Shown one piece after another: positions 53,800 to 64,000 of a DNA stretch of 64,000 nt. The DNA is from Dipteris shenzhenensis (taxonomy: Eukaryota > Polypodiophyta > Polypodiopsida > Gleicheniales), in NCBI GenBank assembly GCA_047967505.1, contig CM106538.1. One strand, given 5' to 3'. Each line of letters starts with the position of its first letter. Within the stretch, counting starts at the first letter, position 1. A model generated the notes under the pieces. It worked only from the letters and a program-made list of their open reading frames with translations. It ran no database searches and was not told where the DNA came from. The position numbers and the translations under genes are program-made.

Positions 53800-54560
53800 A
53801 GTACAACATTGATGCTAGTTTGTTCTGATTTAGGGCAACGAGTTCAACCTAATCATTTAGGAGGATCTCTTATAGCTACACACATTCAAGACCTAGTTGG
53901 CATAGATAGAGGTTCCTATGAATCTCAGTTCCTATTGAGACCACTATGTGCACATTTTTTAGGAGGGTTTCATTATCCCACTAGGGTACACCCAGATCCA
54001 CCTATGACACTAACTCAAGATTTCCATTAGATAGTTTTGCGTGTCATCACACTGACTCTGTATCGAGAGCGGGTGAGCAAATGGGATCCCTAGAGAGAGT
54101 CACATCTACACACTATGTGATCAACATGAGGTGGAATCAGAGGAGCACTTCATCTTCCATTTCCCAATCTACTATGAGATCCATGGATGTGATACCACTG
54201 CCTATTCAGAGATAGATTCTAGGGCCTCTCCAGATTCCTATCATACCGAGACCAGAGATTCTTGACCGATTTCATTCATGAGGCAGTCCATCGACATAGG
54301 GAGTGTCTCATCAGATCATGGAGACAGGAGGAGGGGGCCTTACTATCCCAGAGTATGATCACAGATTTCTTCTAGTCGGAGCATGTTACCCCTCTCGGCC
54401 ACAACTAGTAGGAGAGGCAGGGACCTCATGATTGACATGTGGCACAACCAATAGAGGATAGACACACAGTTCACACTCACCAACATTTCTTTCATTTTTG
54501 AACTTGGCGTACAGCCGATAGGGGTTACTGTGGTCTTTGTCACATGTTAGATAGCTACTA
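53800..54560 (+). pseudogene. Second LINE 3' fragment
   Basis: The phrase cttttagtacaacattgatgc at about 53794 parallels tttttagtatagcatggatgc at 45543. The later coding EVESEEHFIFHFPIYYEIHG at about 54130 parallels the VETEENFLCACLAYYEIRG end of the first LINE. Internal stops are frequent. No intact domain is present. Confidence 0.65.
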
Positions 54561-54864
54561 GGAGGGCACGACTAACATCTCATCTAGATATCAGACAATG
54601 ATCCATCACAAGCTTCTTGCCTACACTATCTAGTCCATCACTGAGTGTATCTTGCTATTTGATCTAATTGCATCTTCCATGGAGATATTGATTCCATAGA
54701 TGTTTTATGACTAGGGTGACATGTACGATGATATCATTGACTGTCTTACCCAGTTTTCTCTAGCATGGGTTAGGATGCTCGCTTAGTAGCTCCACCCTTC
54801 TGCTCATTGTATTAGGTTTTTCTATTAGTCTCATAGTCCCATGAGTCTTTAGCAGACTTTAATG

Positions 54865-54867
<3 letters not shown>
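54561..54867. other. No recognised gene
   Basis: Nothing recognised between the LINE fragment and the polypyrimidine tract. Confidence 0.4.
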
Positions 54868-54898
<31 letters not shown>

Positions 54899-54940
54899 TA
54901 CCTTTCTCTGTGTGTGTGTGTGTGTGTGTGTGCACGCGTG

Positions 54941-55007
<67 letters not shown>

Positions 55008-55055
55008 CTTTCTCTCTCTCCCTCCCTCCCTTCCTCCCTCCCTCCCTCCCTCCCT

Positions 55056-55119
<64 letters not shown>

Positions 55120-55231
55120 GAGAAGGTACAACCAGTTCTCTCTCTCTTTATTAGAGAAGGTACAACCAATTTATTGAATGCTTACAAGACTCCCCATGAT
55201 GATCTCTCTCTCTCTCTCTCTCTCCCTCCCT

Positions 55232-55294
<63 letters not shown>

Positions 55295-55362
55295 CCTCCC
55301 TCCCTCCCTCCCTCCCTCCCTCCCTCCCTCTCCCGCCCTCCCGTGCTCACTCCTCCCCACCC

Positions 55363-55442
<80 letters not shown>

Positions 55443-55450
55443 TCTCTCTT
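54868..55450. repeat. Large polypyrimidine tract, (TC)n and (CCCT)n blocks
   Basis: The + strand is almost purely C/T in three long runs (about 54941-55116, 55200-55330 and 55365-55438) with (CT)n alternating with (CCCT)n. A (TG)n block lies at 54910-54932, and short mixed spacers (about 55117-55200) include a partial duplication of tagagaaggtacaacca. All overlapping Ser/Leu/Pro and Arg/Glu ORFs are artefacts of the repeat. Confidence 0.95.
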
Positions 55451-55544
55451 TTTCAATAACTATATTTTGCACTAGTTTCTCATAGTATCAAGGTCCTTCG
55501 TATTGGAGGGGAACATGGAATCTTTAAGTAAGAAGAAAAAATAA

Positions 55545-55860
55545 TCCAAATGATAACCCTAGAAAGATAGCAAAATGTCATTATTGTGGTATCCCAGACT
55601 TTTGGAAAGATGAATATAGAAAGAAACAGTGGAATACAACTGGTCAATACAGTATTTGGAATTCAAATCAAAATCAAGGTAGATAGTTTGCACATTATGC
55701 TAATGAGAAAAATCAAGATAATTCTCAGTATTATATCCAACACAAAAGTTCTTATTTGTCACTATGTCACAATACAAAATCATTGTCACAACAATTAAGA
55801 TGAAAATACTTGGTGGTTTGATTGTGTGTGAGCACACCCATTGAACAAAAGTGCCAAAGG
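55545..55860 (+). pseudogene. Possible copia gag zinc-knuckle fragment
   Basis: Reading + strand, KMSLLWYPRLLER-like and, in another frame, KCHYCGIPDFWKDEYRKKQ is seen at about 55570-55625. This resembles a C-x2-C-x4-H-x4-C knuckle in which His and the last Cys are lost. Asn/Gln-rich sequence follows, as is common after Gag knuckles. Evidence is weak and the parent family is not identified. Confidence 0.35.
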
Positions 55861-56132
55861 GAACTTGATTGTGGGTGATAACATATTGCAAAAGATTGAA
55901 AGAATTTAGAAAATACCACTGCATAGTGATAAAAGTATTATAAAATTTATTAGATATGCTTTCCATGTTTCCAACCATGGCACAAGAGCTTCTTTGCATT
56001 GGTCAAAGGAAAAATAATGACATGGAAATAGTTTCAACAAGTATGGATGCACACTCAGAGAGCTTAACAATCCCAACTCAATCATTGTGTTATCAAGGAT
56101 CAAAAGCACAATCAAGAACAACCAATATGAGA

Positions 56133-57171
56133 TCATTGTGTGTAGAGAGCAATCGTACCTTTTCCTTTTACTAGACATTTTGCATCATTGCTGACTGCTA
56201 CCAGGATGTCATTCCCTACCGGATGTAGAGAGGTATACCAATCCTTCCAACTGGTCATATGGCGCGATGCACCACTGTCAATAATCCAAGGTTCATCCGT
56301 AGGTACATGAATTTCCTCCATGCAAATCTTCTCAATTGCTACGAATAGCTCTACTGGTACTACCTGCGCGCTGTTGCTGGACTCTTTCTTTACTCCGTTC
56401 TTCTCATCTGCAATCTTCTTTCGGTGCTCATTCTGCTTGTGCCCTGCCTTGTTGCAATAGAAGCACTTGATCTTCTTCTTTCTCTTTTTATCATCAGAAG
56501 AAGATGGGTTACCAGAGTCCTTACCTTACCTTTCTTTGATCCAGCTGAGAAAGCCGAATCTTCTCTAGTCCTCATCTTTTGATGCATCTCCTCCTCCAAA
56601 AGCATTGCACTAAAATCCTCAAAGTTGAGGGGCGGATTTTTGTTCTACGTATTCAGCACCGTAATAAGACCGTCGTACTTTGGTAGAAAAATCTGTATGC
56701 GCCTTCGTGCTAGATTCTCGCTGGTGATGGTGATGCTGATCGCTGTCATCTGATCATGCAGATTCTTCACCCTGGTGATGAACTTCTATGTTGAGTCTCC
56801 AGATTCTAAATCTGCATCTGATTTGTGGTCTCGTACTGATTTTTCAAGATCGCCCATGCCTCCTCCACTGTGGTGACATGTTGAATTAATGCCATTATAG
56901 AATCACTTACACTGCGGACAATAGAACACAACACATTTGCATTTCTTCTTGTCCACGCGAGAATCTGATCCGCAGTTGGTACTATCTATTGTCCTGCATT
57001 GGCTAGATTCGGTCTCGCAACCGGCTTCACGTCCACCCCAGTAGCAGTATCCCAAAGCTCGTATGCGCTTAGGATGGTCTTCATCTTGAGCTTCCAGAGT
57101 GGATAGTTAGTGCCGTCCAACTTTCCACTTTTGCCGAACGGTGGGATTCGCAGTCTTGTGGGCTGGGCCAT
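56133..57171 (-). pseudogene. Family E gag and protease start
   Basis: Gag starts MAQPTRLRIPPFGKSGKLDG at 57171 and continues TNYPLWKLKMKTILSAYELW. The middle (56605-56985) is frame-broken, with RTRNHKSDADLESGDST-like sequence and EEAWAILKNQYETTN-type order. The zinc-knuckle region lies near 56400-56470 (CYCNKAGHKQNEHRKKI-like, missing a Cys). Protease reads WIIDSGASRHMTSWKDWYTS at 56270-56300 with an intact D-S-G. The frame is interrupted by several shifts. Confidence 0.75.
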
Positions 57172-57229
57172 CTCTCACAATCTGCGCACAAACAGAAACA
57201 CACTACCAAATCTTCTTGCTAGAGCCCAA

Positions 57230-57241
57230 GCTCTGATACCA
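57230..57241 (-). promoter_or_regulatory. Primer-binding site (initiator Met-tRNA)
   Basis: The minus strand reads TGGTATCAGAGC exactly, directly beside the LTR. Confidence 0.9.
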
Positions 57242-57986
57242 TGTAATAAAACAATACAACGTCTGTGCTCAACAGATAACAGGATCTCGTATGCAAGAGA
57301 GAAAAGCATATAGTATGGAGAATCAAAAATTTGATTACTGTAAAATTGATACAATAGATGGCACTACCTCCCAGCCATGCGCTCCTGTGTGAGAAGCTTC
57401 GATGGCATGCTGGAAATAGTAGAGGATGGAGGTTGGATGCTAAGGAATCAGGGTTGTTGTAGCCAATGATGATGATGGGCTTCACGGGCTTGCTCTTATA
57501 TAGCCACCAGTCGTAGTCGGTTAGACCCAATTGGGAGACCGACCTAGTCATCCCAAAAATGTTGACTGGAGGTCGGTCTTGAAATAGGCCACCAACCACA
57601 CATTAGAACTGTGGCACAGAATAGAGCAACTAGCCTATGGTCTCCGTTCGGCCCTCCGTTCGGCCCAGAGCCATTCGGGATCATCTGGGGCTCCAAACGG
57701 GCCTCGCAACCCAATAGTGGGCTACCCTAGGAAATGCTCCATCTACCCTCAGTGCGGTCAGTCATGGGATGGCTTCCCGCACTTGCATGTAGCCTAATTG
57801 GCAGTGTGCCAACTCTATCTAAAGCCGTCCAGCCATCAGGCCACACATGGCCCCCATCTGGTGTCCAAACCAGGACCTATCGGATAACCTAGCTACTCAA
57901 ATACCTTCTCCTCATATGGGGGGCTTACAAGTAGAGTTAACTTGTTCCTGCATAGTTATATGAGAGTGGAGCATTGATATCTAACA
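57242..57986 (-). repeat. Family E 5' LTR (745 bp)
   Basis: It starts tgtaataaaacaatacaacg and ends gcattgatatctaaca. It is markedly GC-richer than its surroundings in the middle (57.6-57.9 kb). It aligns in reverse to the solo LTR 49099-49823. Confidence 0.9.
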
Positions 57987-58131
57987 TTATGGCCATTAAT
58001 TCTACATGGTGGGGAATACCTCCCATAGAAATATTTTCACTTTAATTGCTTGGTCATCCCTTGGGATATTTTAAATTAATAAAATTTATTTCATAATTAT
58101 TGCTTCCGTCCTTTTTTATAATCTTTATATT

Positions 58132-58495
58132 TGTGAAGAGAGTGGAAGAGAAGTAAGGAGTCTCACTTGCATCTTTCTCCCATACACAATGGGGGAATAC
58201 ACACACAGGTGGAGGCTGAAAACAACAATTTTCCTCTTCTTAGTTGTGAAAGCCAAAAAGAACTCTCTCTCTTAGTACAAAAGGAATAGATGAACCCTAT
58301 ATGTGGGTCTCAAACCAAAATCAGCTAACCTAGGTGGCATACTAACTGAGCCACTAACTAGAGTACATAAAGATAGCTGTCATCCAGCTATTATTCATGG
58401 GCAGTGTACCAACTACATATGTAGCTAACAAGTCGGTGACATAAATGCACAACGGTCACCCTGGCATATCACGAGTGGAGCTCGATATCTCAACA
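58132..58495 (-). repeat. Family F 3' LTR (complete)
   Basis: It starts tgtgaagagagtggaagag and ends gctcgatatctcaaca. The polypurine tract on the minus strand (GAGGGGGAG, RC of ctccccctc) abuts its internal side. Confidence 0.92.
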
Positions 58496-59223
58496 CTCCC
58501 CCTCGAGCTCAATCCCAATTCCTGCACACCAAGCAGGTCTCTGAACTTGCGTAGCTTCTCTACATCTAATGCCTTCTTGAATATGTTAGCTACCTTATCC
58601 TCTATGCTGACATAAACCAGATCAATAAAACCTACTAGAGCCTTCTCCCGCACATAGTGATAATGCACCTTAATGTGCTTTGTTCTAGCATGATAGACTG
58701 GGTTATTTGCCAAGTGTATACTGCTCATGTTGTCACAATAAATGACAACTGGCCCATCTGTAGACTGATGCATATCATAAAGTAGCTTATGCAACCAAGC
58801 TACCTCACATGCAGCCATTGCTGCACCCCTGTACTTAGCCTATGTGCTCGACAAGGCAACAGTAGGTTGTTTCTTGCTGCTCCAAGTGACTGTAGCACTC
58901 CCAAAAGAGAACACATATCCACTGGTAGATCGTCTATCAGAAATACTACCAGCCCAATTAGCATCAGTGTATCCATGCAACTATATCTGAACCCCAGTCT
59001 CATAAAATAGTCCATACTGCAATGTGGACTTCACATACCTCAGTATGTGTCTAGCCGCATCCAAATGCAGTTTCCTTGGAGCCTGCATAAAGTGACTTAC
59101 CAACCCAACAGCATAGCTCGAATCTGGCCTAGTAATAGTCATATAAATCAAACTTCCTACTATGCGTCTGTACATAGTAGGGTTTTCCAGAAGCTCACCT
59201 GCATTTGCGCTCAGCTTCACATT
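58456..59223 (-). pseudogene. Family F RNase H and RT end
   Basis: RT ends LLENPTMYRRIVGSLIYMTI then TRPDSSYAVGLVSHFMQAPR. After a TAG at 58981-58983 (Q-I-TAG-L-H-G-Y, expected Gln) RNase H reads [65 protein letters not shown] and YHARTKHIKVHYHYVREK. Another frame change lies near 58840. The D-A-N-W-A-G and Y-C-D-N acidic residues are visible. Predicted inactive as a unit because of the stops. Confidence 0.88.
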
Positions 59224-60111
59224 CTACTCCAAAGGAACTGAAATAGGCTTACAGCCTGTCATCCCATATTTGGACGGCATGTCCAATCCATACTGCCTCT
59301 GCAAGAGCCATATCCCACTTGTGGATCTAATCACCTCAATGCTCAAGAAGTAACGCAGCTCTCCCAAATCCTTCATCTCAAACTTCTGCTTCAGTAGCAT
59401 TTTCACATGAAGGATATCTTCATCACTATCACCTCTGATGATCAAATCATCAACATAAATGACAAGCAGCATAATACCTTTCTCTATTTTTCTCACATAA
59501 AGTGAGAAATCTGTCGTGCAAATTTGAAAGCCAATAGTGACAAGATACTATCCTATCTTTGTTAGACCATGTTCTGGGTGCTTGCTTCAAGCCATACAAG
59601 GCTTTCTTCAACCTGCAAACAAACTCACGATGAACACAATGCACATAAACTAGTGGCTGCTCCATATAGACCTCTTCTTGCAAATCACCATGCAAGAAGG
59701 CATTCTTTACATCCATCTAATGTAAAGACCATCCCTTTGATGCAGCCATAGCAATGACTACTCTTACGATTGCCATCCTTGCAACCGGACTGAATGTTTC
59801 TTCATAATCAATTCCATATGTCTGTGCATACCCCTTGACAACTAATCTTGCCTTGTATCTACTCACAGAACCATTTGCATTGTGCTTCACCTTATAGACC
59901 CACTTGCAGCCACTTGCATTCTTGTCTTTAGGCAAAGGCACCAATTCCCATGTAGCATTTCCAAGGCATCCATTTCTTCATCCATGGCTTTCTCCCATTT
60001 TTCTTTTCCCATGGCTTGCTCAAAAGAAGTGGGTTCTAGTTCATGTATCACTTTGACCATATAGGCATAGTGAATGGCTGTAAATCCATCATATTTCAGC
60101 CTATCCACAGG
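59224..60111 (-). pseudogene. Family F reverse transcriptase
   Basis: Blocks are EQAMGKEKWEKAMDEEMDAL, CKWVYKVKHNANGSVSRYKA, RLVVKGYAQTYGIDYEETFS, then TAG at 59717-59719 directly before [19 protein letters not shown] (expected QMDVKNAF). Next come [16 protein letters not shown], a shift, and [18 protein letters not shown] with YVDD at about 59450. FEMKDLGELRYFLSIEVIR and the end PISVPLE-TAG (59224-59226) follow. Catalytic Asp residues are kept but the frame is broken at four or more places. Confidence 0.9.
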
Positions 60112-61399
60112 TTACTTAACTCTGGTAGACCTCCGCAAAATAGGCTCACTACCAGGTGCTTTCAAAACATCCCTTGTCTTCCTTACTCCAGGTGTAACAA
60201 TAGAAGGAATACCCAACTCATCATCAAGGCTCTGTTCTGAGCCACTGGATTCACCATCCACATAAGAGTGACTTGCATTCACATCAACCATGGGCTGATC
60301 TACTTTCTCTTTTCCCTTTCGTGATACTTGCATACCACTATCTGCATTGCTTTGAGGAGATTCTCTTGATCTCAATCTGCCTGTCCATGGCGAAGTATGT
60401 GAACCATTGCTAGAGGACACTATAGGTCCACTAATATTTTGTGATTGCTGCTGTGAATTCTGTGCAGCATTACCATTCTGTGCATCTACATCATCAATCA
60501 CATTTGTTGGTTTATACCAACTGCTCATCTCATCAGAAACAACATCTCTACTCATCGTAAACTTACGAGTAGAAGGGTTATAGCATCTATACCCTTTTTG
60601 CTGTAGAGAATAACCAATAAAGATGCACTTCTCAGCTTTTGGATCCAACTTGGATCTCAACTCATCTAGCACATGAACATAGCCAATGCAACCAAAAACT
60701 TTCAAAAGAGAAATATCTAGTTTCCTACCAGTATACCTCTCCTCTAGCATCATGCCATGTATTGCTACAATGGGAGTCCTGTTCATTATGTAGACTACTG
60801 TAGCAACTGCTTTAGCCCAATAATAATATGGCAGGTCTTTTTTGTTGAGCATGGCACGAGATACCTCTCCAATATGCCTGTTTTTCCTTTCTGCAAGTCC
60901 ATTTTGCTGTGGGGTATGACTGCATGAATATTGTTGCTTTATGCCATGCTCTTATAGGAACCTTGCAAACTCATTTGAGAGGTACTCTCCCCCTCCATCT
61001 GACCTTAGGCATTTTATTTGCAGGCCTATTTCTTTCTTAACCATAGCTTTAAAAGCTTTGAAATGCCCAAACACTTCACTTTTCTTTTTCATAAAATACA
61101 CCCAAACTTTTTTGCTGTAGTCATCAATAAAAGTGACAAAATGATGACAGCCTCCAATAGATGCAGCTTTAGTAGTCCACACATCAGAGTGGATTAATTC
61201 CAATGGCCTCTTACTCTCTTGAACATGTCTAGGAAATGGTTTCTTTGCCTATTTTCCAAATTGACAGCTTCACATACCTTATGCATTTCTGAAACCTTGA
61301 ACTTAGGCAATCCTGCAACAATATTTTGGGCTTGCATTAATTTAAGTCGCTATACATTAACATGACTAATGCGTTTATGTTAGATATCAATATCTGCAA
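60112..61399 (-). pseudogene. Family F integrase
   Basis: Reading leftward, HHCC-finger residues appear near 61290-61390 (RISHVNV and EAVNLENRQRNHFLDM in shifted frames). The catalytic core reads MELIHSDVWTTKAASIGGCH, FVTFIDDYSKKVWVYFMKKK and CLRSDGGGEYLSNEFARFL, then a stop near 60952, and in another frame TPQQNGLAERKNRHIGEVSR. The C-terminal part, 60112-60852, is open for 246 codons with VFGCIGYVHVLDELRSKLDP, EKCIFIGYSLQQKGYRCYNP and a long Ser/Asn-rich linker. The DDE residues are all visible but in different frames. Confidence 0.9.
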
Positions 61400-61840
61400 C
61401 TACACCGGTCCCATGTGCAAACATTGCTGTGTCAATTCAGACATGTCCACATCCAACGTAAACATCGTGCCCTTCTTCTTCCCTTTTGCTATCAAGCGAC
61501 CTTTATTTTTCATATCCTCAACAAGGCATCCATGAGGATTAAATCTGACTTGCAAGCCCTGCTCAACCATTTGACCAACAGAAACCAGGTTCTTGGTGAT
61601 ATTCGGGACATGAAATACATCAGATAGGTATTTCTTTTTCCCATCCTGCATAGACAAAGGAATTTTACCAATCTGCACAATAGGATGTGCAGTATCATCA
61701 CCAATCTCCACAAATCCTGGTCTTTCCATTTTCCTTGCATCCTGCATCCATTCTGCATGACCTGTCATGTGGTTTGACGCACTTGAGTCAACATACCACA
61801 CATCATTGCTTTCTTCTGTACTTGTCGCAGTTTTGGTCAT
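61400..61840 (-). pseudogene. Family F protease and pre-integrase
   Basis: The open stretch starts just after a TAG (61844-61846) and reads VWYVDSSASNHMTGHAEWMQ, where family members have DSG. Here the catalytic triplet is DSS. It continues YLSDVFHVPNITKNLVSVGQ and RLIAKGKKKGTMFTLDVD, typical pre-integrase order. It ends at a TAG at 61400-61402 where the frame also shifts. Such a protease would not be expected to work unless DSS is tolerated. Confidence 0.88.
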
Positions 61841-61843
61841 GTG

Positions 61844-62830
61844 CTACACCATAAACAAATGCTCATTTTTGTCATCACCCTGTCTACTAGAGGATGCATA
61901 ATTGCCTTCCTGCAATTTTCCATTCATGATCTCATTCTGCTTTTTGTAGTAGTCTTTAGCCATATGGCCCATTTTACCATAGTAGTAGCATTCAACATTG
62001 CTGTTTGCATTTTGGCCTCTCTGCCATCCACCACGACCTCTTTGGCTCCCCCTGCCTCTAAAGTTACCATGTCCTCCTCCATAGGACTGGTTTTCTTGAA
62101 TTTGCTGCATATTTTGATTTTTGCCATGGCCTCCAGATCGGCCTGCTCTACCTTTGCCTCTACCTCTTCCAGCATTTGAGTAGAAGATAGTTTCTTTTGA
62201 AGTTCCTCTTGAAGAATATGCAACACCATTTCTCTGCTCTTCAGAAATTAGAAGAGCAATCAACTCCCCAAAATCAGGAAAATTCTCACGGACGACAATG
62301 GATGTCCGGAACTGTGCATAATCCTTTCCTAGACCATTCAAGGTCACAGAAACTAAATCATCATCTTCCACTGGTGACCGAATAGAAGCAAGTGCATCTA
62401 CAATCTTCTTCACCTTCATGTGGTAGTCATTGATGCTCATATTTTCTCTTTGCACATTATGCAACTCCTGCTTGAGCTGAATTTTCTAGGCTTGCATATT
62501 TGTGCTATACATTTTTGTCAAAGTATCCCACACCTCCTTCGGCATGCTTGCATCTTGAATATGCACAATCATAGAATTTGAAATACTAATAGACAGCCAG
62601 TACATAACTTTTCTGGCTCTCTCATGCCATCCTTTAAATGCCTGCAACTCCTGTTGATTGGGAACATAAGGAATAACTGGTTCTTGTTCAGCTCCAGTAA
62701 TGAACTCCCAATAGTCTTTTTCCTTAAGGAAATTCGTCATTCTAAACTTCCATGCTGGGAAGTTGTTCTTGTCAAGCTTTTCAGTGACTATCTGTGAAAG
62801 AGCATCAGATACCATTACAGTACACTGCAA
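61844..62830 (-). pseudogene. Family F gag
   Basis: Gag starts VSDALSQIVTEKLDKNNFPA, with the likely ATG at 62815, and continues WKFRMTNFLKEKDYWEFITG and VWDTLTKMYSTNMQA to a TAG (62486-62488), then KIQLKQELHNVQRENMSIND and LNGLGKDYAQFRTSIVVREN. A Gly/Arg-rich stretch (RGRGKGRAGRSGGHGKN) precedes the knuckle, which reads CYYYGKMGHMAKDYYKK. The second and last Cys of the CCHC box are Tyr, consistent with G-to-A changes. It ends at a TAG. It would make the capsid-like particle. Confidence 0.9.
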
Positions 62831-63335
62831 AAATATTCTGTCACTGCAAAAAACACAACTTCTGCCTCACAAGGGCAAATCTGCAAAACTGACGAAAGTG
62901 GTATTTGACCACACAGTCACTTCTTGGTGACGATTTTGCATCAACAGGCAATAAGAATGATTTTGTCACTCCTAATATCTCTGTGCATAGGCATACGATG
63001 CAATTTCTGTGGCAACTTTTCATCGACCTACAAAATAGTGGTGGCACATCAAAAACAAGGCACCTTTCTGAGTGCCTACGGAAAACTTCTGCCACCAAAA
63101 CGGGCCTCGAATAAAAAAATAATGTCACCAAGGGCTTTGCCCTTACTCGTAGCATATACTACCCTCTCGCCACACCACGAAGGGTATCCCAATCTGAGAC
63201 AGTGCACTCTTGCACTTTTTGGCTGTGCTATCTGTAGAGATTTACTCCCAAACTCGAAAAAGGAAAGCAACACTGATCCTCTTACCAAGACACCATGAAC
63301 TTGGTTTGCTTCCTTGAGCTCCTTACCATGAACCG
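62831..63335 (-). other. Family F leader
   Basis: Non-coding sequence between gag and the primer site. Short ORFs on both strands are not recognised. Confidence 0.7.
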
Positions 63336-63347
63336 AGCTCTGATATG
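63336..63347 (-). promoter_or_regulatory. Mutated primer-binding site
   Basis: The + strand reads gctctgatatga. The intact form would be gctctgatacca. It lies one base from the LTR. Confidence 0.75.
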
Positions 63348-63348
63348 A

Positions 63349-63668
63349 TGTGAAGAGAGTGGGAGAGAAGTAAGGAGTCTCACTTGCAGCTTTCTCACAT
63401 ACACAATGGGGGAATACACACATAGGTGGAGGCTGAAAACAGTTTTCCTCTTCTTATTTGTGAAAGCCAAAAAGAACTCTCTCTCTTAGTACAAAAGGAA
63501 TAGATGAACCCTATATGTGGGTCTCAAACCAAAATCAGCTAACCTAGGTGTCATACTAACTGAGCCACTAACTAGAGTACATAAAGATAGCTGTCATCCA
63601 GCTATTATTCATGGGCGGCATACCAACCACATCTACAGCTAACAAGTCGGTGACATAAATGCACAACG
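63349..63668 (-). repeat. Family F 5' LTR (truncated)
   Basis: It starts tgtgaagagagtgggagag and runs parallel to 58132-58451 until aatgcacaacg, after which the sequences differ. The missing end equals 58453-58495 in the complete copy. Confidence 0.9.
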
Positions 63669-64000
63669 TGACAAAGTGAGGATCGTACTCTCCTAGTCAC
63701 TGATACTGCAAGGTGGTTAGATATGAGTTATATTCCATCACCTCCCCTTAGTGCATGCATTGCTACTTAAGGTGGTCAAGTGTGGTTTCGATATCTTAAT
63801 ACCTCCCCTGAGTGCTTTCATAGCTACTCTCAGGTGGTCAGGTTTGATTTACAAAGCATAGGCAAGGTTGGCAAGGTTTTTTTTTTTTTTTGGTTTCTCA
63901 ATACATTCCATTGATGCCACCTTTTGGCTCATGGCTTGATGATGATGCTGTGTAGTTGACCTGCTGGTTCTTTAATTTGCAATCTTCTTCCTTGTATAGC
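63669..64000 (-). mobile_element. Second gag-only element (family C), 3' part, runs off the window
   Basis: It contains two polypurine-type units (63742-63800 and 63803-63850) like those at 26700-26885, a (T)15 run at 63878-63892 and the C-terminal gag coding CKLKNQQVNYTASSSSHEPK on the minus strand, matching QHVNYVESSSSHEQ at 26.9 kb. There is no LTR at its left end, where it meets the cut family F LTR. Confidence 0.65.

Larger units (their letters stand above)
56133..57986 (-). mobile_element. 5' part of a family E copia (LTR, primer site, gag, protease)
   Basis: On the minus strand there is a 745-bp LTR (57242-57986), a primer site, a gag gene and the start of protease. Homology to copia stops at about 56133, so integrase, RT, RNase H and the 3' LTR are missing. 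The same LTR family made the solo LTR at 49.1 kb. Confidence 0.85.
58132..63668 (-). mobile_element. Nearly full-length copia (family F), frames broken
   Basis: A 364-bp 3' LTR at 58132-58495 and a 5' LTR at 63349-63668 enclose gag, protease, integrase, RT and RNase H on the minus strand. The 5' LTR is cut at 63668 and lacks its last 43 or so bases, where gag-only element sequence begins, so no target duplication is visible. LTRs differ at roughly a dozen positions plus one small indel over about 320 bases. Several TAG stops and at least one frameshift break the polyprotein. Confidence 0.92.

Noticed and set aside
54849-55485. ORFs of 80-207 codons on both strands in the pyrimidine tract
   Set aside because: They are Ser/Leu/Pro or Arg/Glu runs produced by the microsatellite.
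1-64000. CRISPR array, bacterial operon or prophage
   Set aside because: No regularly spaced direct repeats with unique spacers, no ribosome-binding sites or operon-like gene packing. All coding similarity is to plant and retrotransposon families.

Overview
This window looks like nuclear DNA from a land plant with a large, retrotransposon-filled genome. A homosporous fern is my best guess, but that is inference. The pointers are one intronless plant-type pentatricopeptide repeat (PPR) gene of the PLS/E class built from long, near-identical repeat units, several families of Ty1/copia elements primed by initiator-Met tRNA, a LINE, Ty3-like fragments and plant telo-box sequences. I see no bacterial operon, CRISPR array, rRNA or convincing tRNA gene.

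The only gene that looks functional for the host is the PPR gene on the + strand, about 32.3-35.65 kb. It has about 1,100 codons, seven 101-codon PPR triplets and an E/E+ tail without a DYW domain. It is probably an organelle RNA-editing or RNA-processing factor.

Everything else recognised is mobile DNA or its debris. 0-4.5 kb: a decayed + strand reading frame with a retropepsin-like segment and a repeated TQEP motif. 4.5-6.7 kb: microsatellites and short duplications. 6.68-20.17 kb: a minus-strand copia composite (family A) whose gag is split by a younger, complete copia (11.489-16.294 kb, target duplication gcaca). 20.38-21.14 kb: a + strand 5' end of family A. 21.1-23.3 kb: a probable hAT transposase remnant. 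23.5-28.2 kb: LTRs and gag of an apparently gag-only family. 28.19-30.19 kb: truncated family A. 30.5-31.85 kb: + strand copia scraps.

After the PPR gene, 35.88-41.27 kb is a + strand LTR element with target duplication caagg, carrying a copia-type gag followed by Ty3-type RT and integrase remnants. 42-53 kb is a degenerate LINE interrupted by a family A copia (45.951-52.504 kb), itself interrupted by a solo LTR (49.099-49.823 kb, target duplication ctccc). 53.1-55.9 kb holds a Ty3 integrase scrap, a second LINE 3' fragment and a 580-bp polypyrimidine tract. 56.1-57.99 kb is the 5' end of the copia family that also made the solo LTR. 58.13-63.67 kb is a nearly full copia with broken frames. 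The last 330 bases are a second gag-only element.

No new cellular system is evident. The more informative signals are the homogenised PPR array, recurrent TAG codons at glutamine positions (likely methyl-cytosine decay), a TAG shared by three family A copies, altered protease motifs, a telo-box/TATA promoter in one LTR family, and reiterated polypurine-tract units in the gag-only family.
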